64,000 bases of DNA from UBA9676 sp963730065 (GTDB lineage: Bacteria; Actinomycetota; Actinomycetes; Streptosporangiales; Streptosporangiaceae), in the NCBI GenBank assembly GCA_963730065.1, contig CAVSQL010000020.1, positions 620,001-684,000 on the forward strand. The letters are read 5' to 3'. A program made the translations under genes and the position numbers. Below the pieces are notes generated by a model, which worked only from the letters and a program-made list of their open reading frames with translations, made no database searches and had not been told where the DNA came from. Positions 63,077 through 64,000 of this stretch are shown here, piece after piece. Every line of letters begins with the position of its first letter. Within the stretch, counting starts at the first letter, position 1.

Positions 63077-63652
63077 TCATTTGCCCGCGGTCACGGCTTT
63101 GAGCTCGTCGAACGACTCCCGGATGAGCTGCGGCAGGTCTCGCTGGCTGGTCTGACTGGTCTGGCTGATCCAGCGCCCGAACGCGATCTTGAAGACAGCT
63201 ATCCCGGCCTCGGCCGTCAGGCTCGCGGCTGGCTCTGTGACGCCGCGACGGCGCAGCGCGCCGGCCAGCGCCGAGGCGAGCGATGCGAGCTTGATCAGCT
63301 CACGCTCTTGCAGCTCTGCGTTCGCGTCGATGACGGCCTGGCGCTGCCGGGAGTATTCGCGGCGCTCCTGGAGCACGGCGCCGACGGCCTCCACGGCCGC
63401 GGCGACCGCGGCGATCGGCGCCACGGGATCAGGCGCATCGGCGACAGTGCGCACGAGGAACTCCTGCAGTGTGCCCGCGCCCCCGAACAGGACCTCACGT
63501 TTGTCGGCGAAGTGCCGGAAGAACGTCCGCTCCGTGAGCCCGGCCCGCCTCGCGATCTCCGCCACCGTGGTCTGCTCGAACCCGCGCTCGATGAACAGTT
63601 CCAGCGCCGCCTGCTCGAGGCGGCCGCGCGCGTTCGGCTCCCATCGGCTCAT
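63077..63652 (-). CDS. TetR-family regulator
   Basis: 191 residues from the ATG at 63652: ARGRLEQAALELFIERGFEQTTVAEIARRAGLTERTFFRHFADKREVLFGG, a clear TetR HTH, then a helical ligand domain. The longer frame (63685) starts inside the operator region. Divergent from an epimerase-type oxidoreductase across two tandem operators. Confidence 0.9.
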   Translation of the reverse strand: MSRWEPNARGRLEQAALELFIERGFEQTTVAEIARRAGLTERTFFRHFADKREVLFGGAGTLQEFLVRTVADAPDPVAPIAAVAAAVEAVGAVLQERREYSRQRQAVIDANAELQERELIKLASLASALAGALRRRGVTEPAASLTAEAGIAVFKIAFGRWISQTSQTSQRDLPQLIRESFDELKAVTAGK

Positions 63653-63666
63653 GCCCCGATCATATG

Positions 63667-63718
63667 TGATGACAGTAGCTGACATCAGGTGCTATTCTGA
63701 TGACAGTAACTGACATCA
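63667..63718. promoter_or_regulatory. Two tandem TetR-type operators
   Basis: TGATGACAGTAGCTGACATC followed by A (63667-63687) and TGATGACAGTAACTGACATC followed by A (63698-63718) differ in one base. Each is a near palindrome TGATGnCAGnnnCTGnCATCA. Their spacing of 31 bp is about three helical turns. Likely bound by the adjacent TetR to control itself and the oxidoreductase. Confidence 0.88.
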
Positions 63719-63775
63719 GTCAGTCCTCGCGCACACCCCGGTGCCGGGGACGGCCGGCTTACCTGGAGGTTTCTC

Positions 63776-64000
63776 ATGCGCGTTTTCGTCACCGGCGCGT
63801 CCGGCTGGATCGGCTCCGCCGTCGTTCCCGAGCTCATCGGCGCGGGCCATCAGGTCACCGGACTCGCCCGTTCGGATGCATCGGCCGCTGCCCTCACCGC
63901 GGCGGGGGCAGAGGTGCACCGCGGCACTCTTGATGATCTCGACGGCCTGTGGGGCGCGGCGGCCGCGGCGGATGGCGTGATCCACCTTGCGTTCAAGCAC
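63776..64000 (+). CDS. NAD(P)-dependent epimerase/dehydratase-like oxidoreductase, 3'-partial
   Basis: The first 75 residues of an extended-SDR protein: MRVFVTGASGWIGSAVVPEL (TGxxGxxG NAD motif), GLARSDASAAALTAAGAEVHRG, then DGVIHLAF. GGAGGT precedes the ATG. The gene runs out of the window. It is divergent from and probably repressed by the TetR protein at 63077. Confidence 0.9.
   Translation, partial: MRVFVTGASGWIGSAVVPELIGAGHQVTGLARSDASAAALTAAGAEVHRGTLDDLDGLWGAAAAADGVIHLAFKH

Overview
The window is high-GC DNA with actinomycete gene style: frequent GTG starts, ATGA stop/start overlaps, mycolic-free core genes, and the chromosomal block topA / MFS-thymidylate kinase fusion / holB / PSP1 protein / TAP-like secreted peptidase that is typical of Streptomyces, Streptosporangiales and related orders. 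I cannot name the genus from the sequence.

Layout. (1) 1-1650: chromosomal edge with a partial SDR, an SRPBCC protein and a dead TspO gene. (2) 1651-28250: a 26.6-kb island bounded by two perfect 43-bp copies of the 3' end of tRNA-Thr(CGU); the intact tRNA is at 28209-28282. A third, diverged tRNA-Thr-like site at 13178-13218 and a truncated integrase just left of it divide the island into two tandem elements. The left element carries a VapBC module, a histidine kinase/response regulator with an ABC exporter, a GntR/small-ORF control module, and an ECF sigma / membrane protein / lipoprotein trio. The right element carries a RelBE module, a cyclase-AAA-TPR signalling giant, an IS630 insertion, a second GntR/small-ORF module, a HAD phosphatase, a FUSC-type exporter, HigBA, and a rep-xis-int block of the actinomycete integrative and conjugative element (AICE, pSAM2) type in which rep is frameshifted. 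No transfer (FtsK/Tra) gene is visible. (3) 28283-39497: core chromosome (TAP-like peptidase, PSP1/RicT protein, holB, MFS-tmk, topA, DUF5703, M20 peptidase). (4) 39498-58388: tRNA-Leu(GAG) followed by at least four degenerate copies of its 3' end, two of which (41669 and 58365) share a perfect 24-bp direct repeat 16.7 kb apart. This second island holds three toxin-antitoxin modules, a fragment of a Wadjet JetA-like gene, a SWIM/SNF2 helicase operon, a PhoU-like protein, an IS701, a large LuxR regulator, a zinc-independent ribosomal protein set (L33-L31-L36) behind a Zur-box-like palindrome, and a type IB topoisomerase. (5) 58400-64000: TetR and AraC regulators around a strong inverted repeat, then a methyltransferase / class V aminotransferase / two small cysteine-rich proteins, and a second TetR divergent from a partial NAD-dependent epimerase with two tandem operators.

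The main theme is repeated integration at two tRNA genes followed by decay. Five of the six toxin-antitoxin modules lie within about 300 bp of a tRNA-derived repeat, pseudogenes are common, and the regulators sit on clear palindromes. Many functions below are family-level assignments read from protein motifs by eye; no database search was run.
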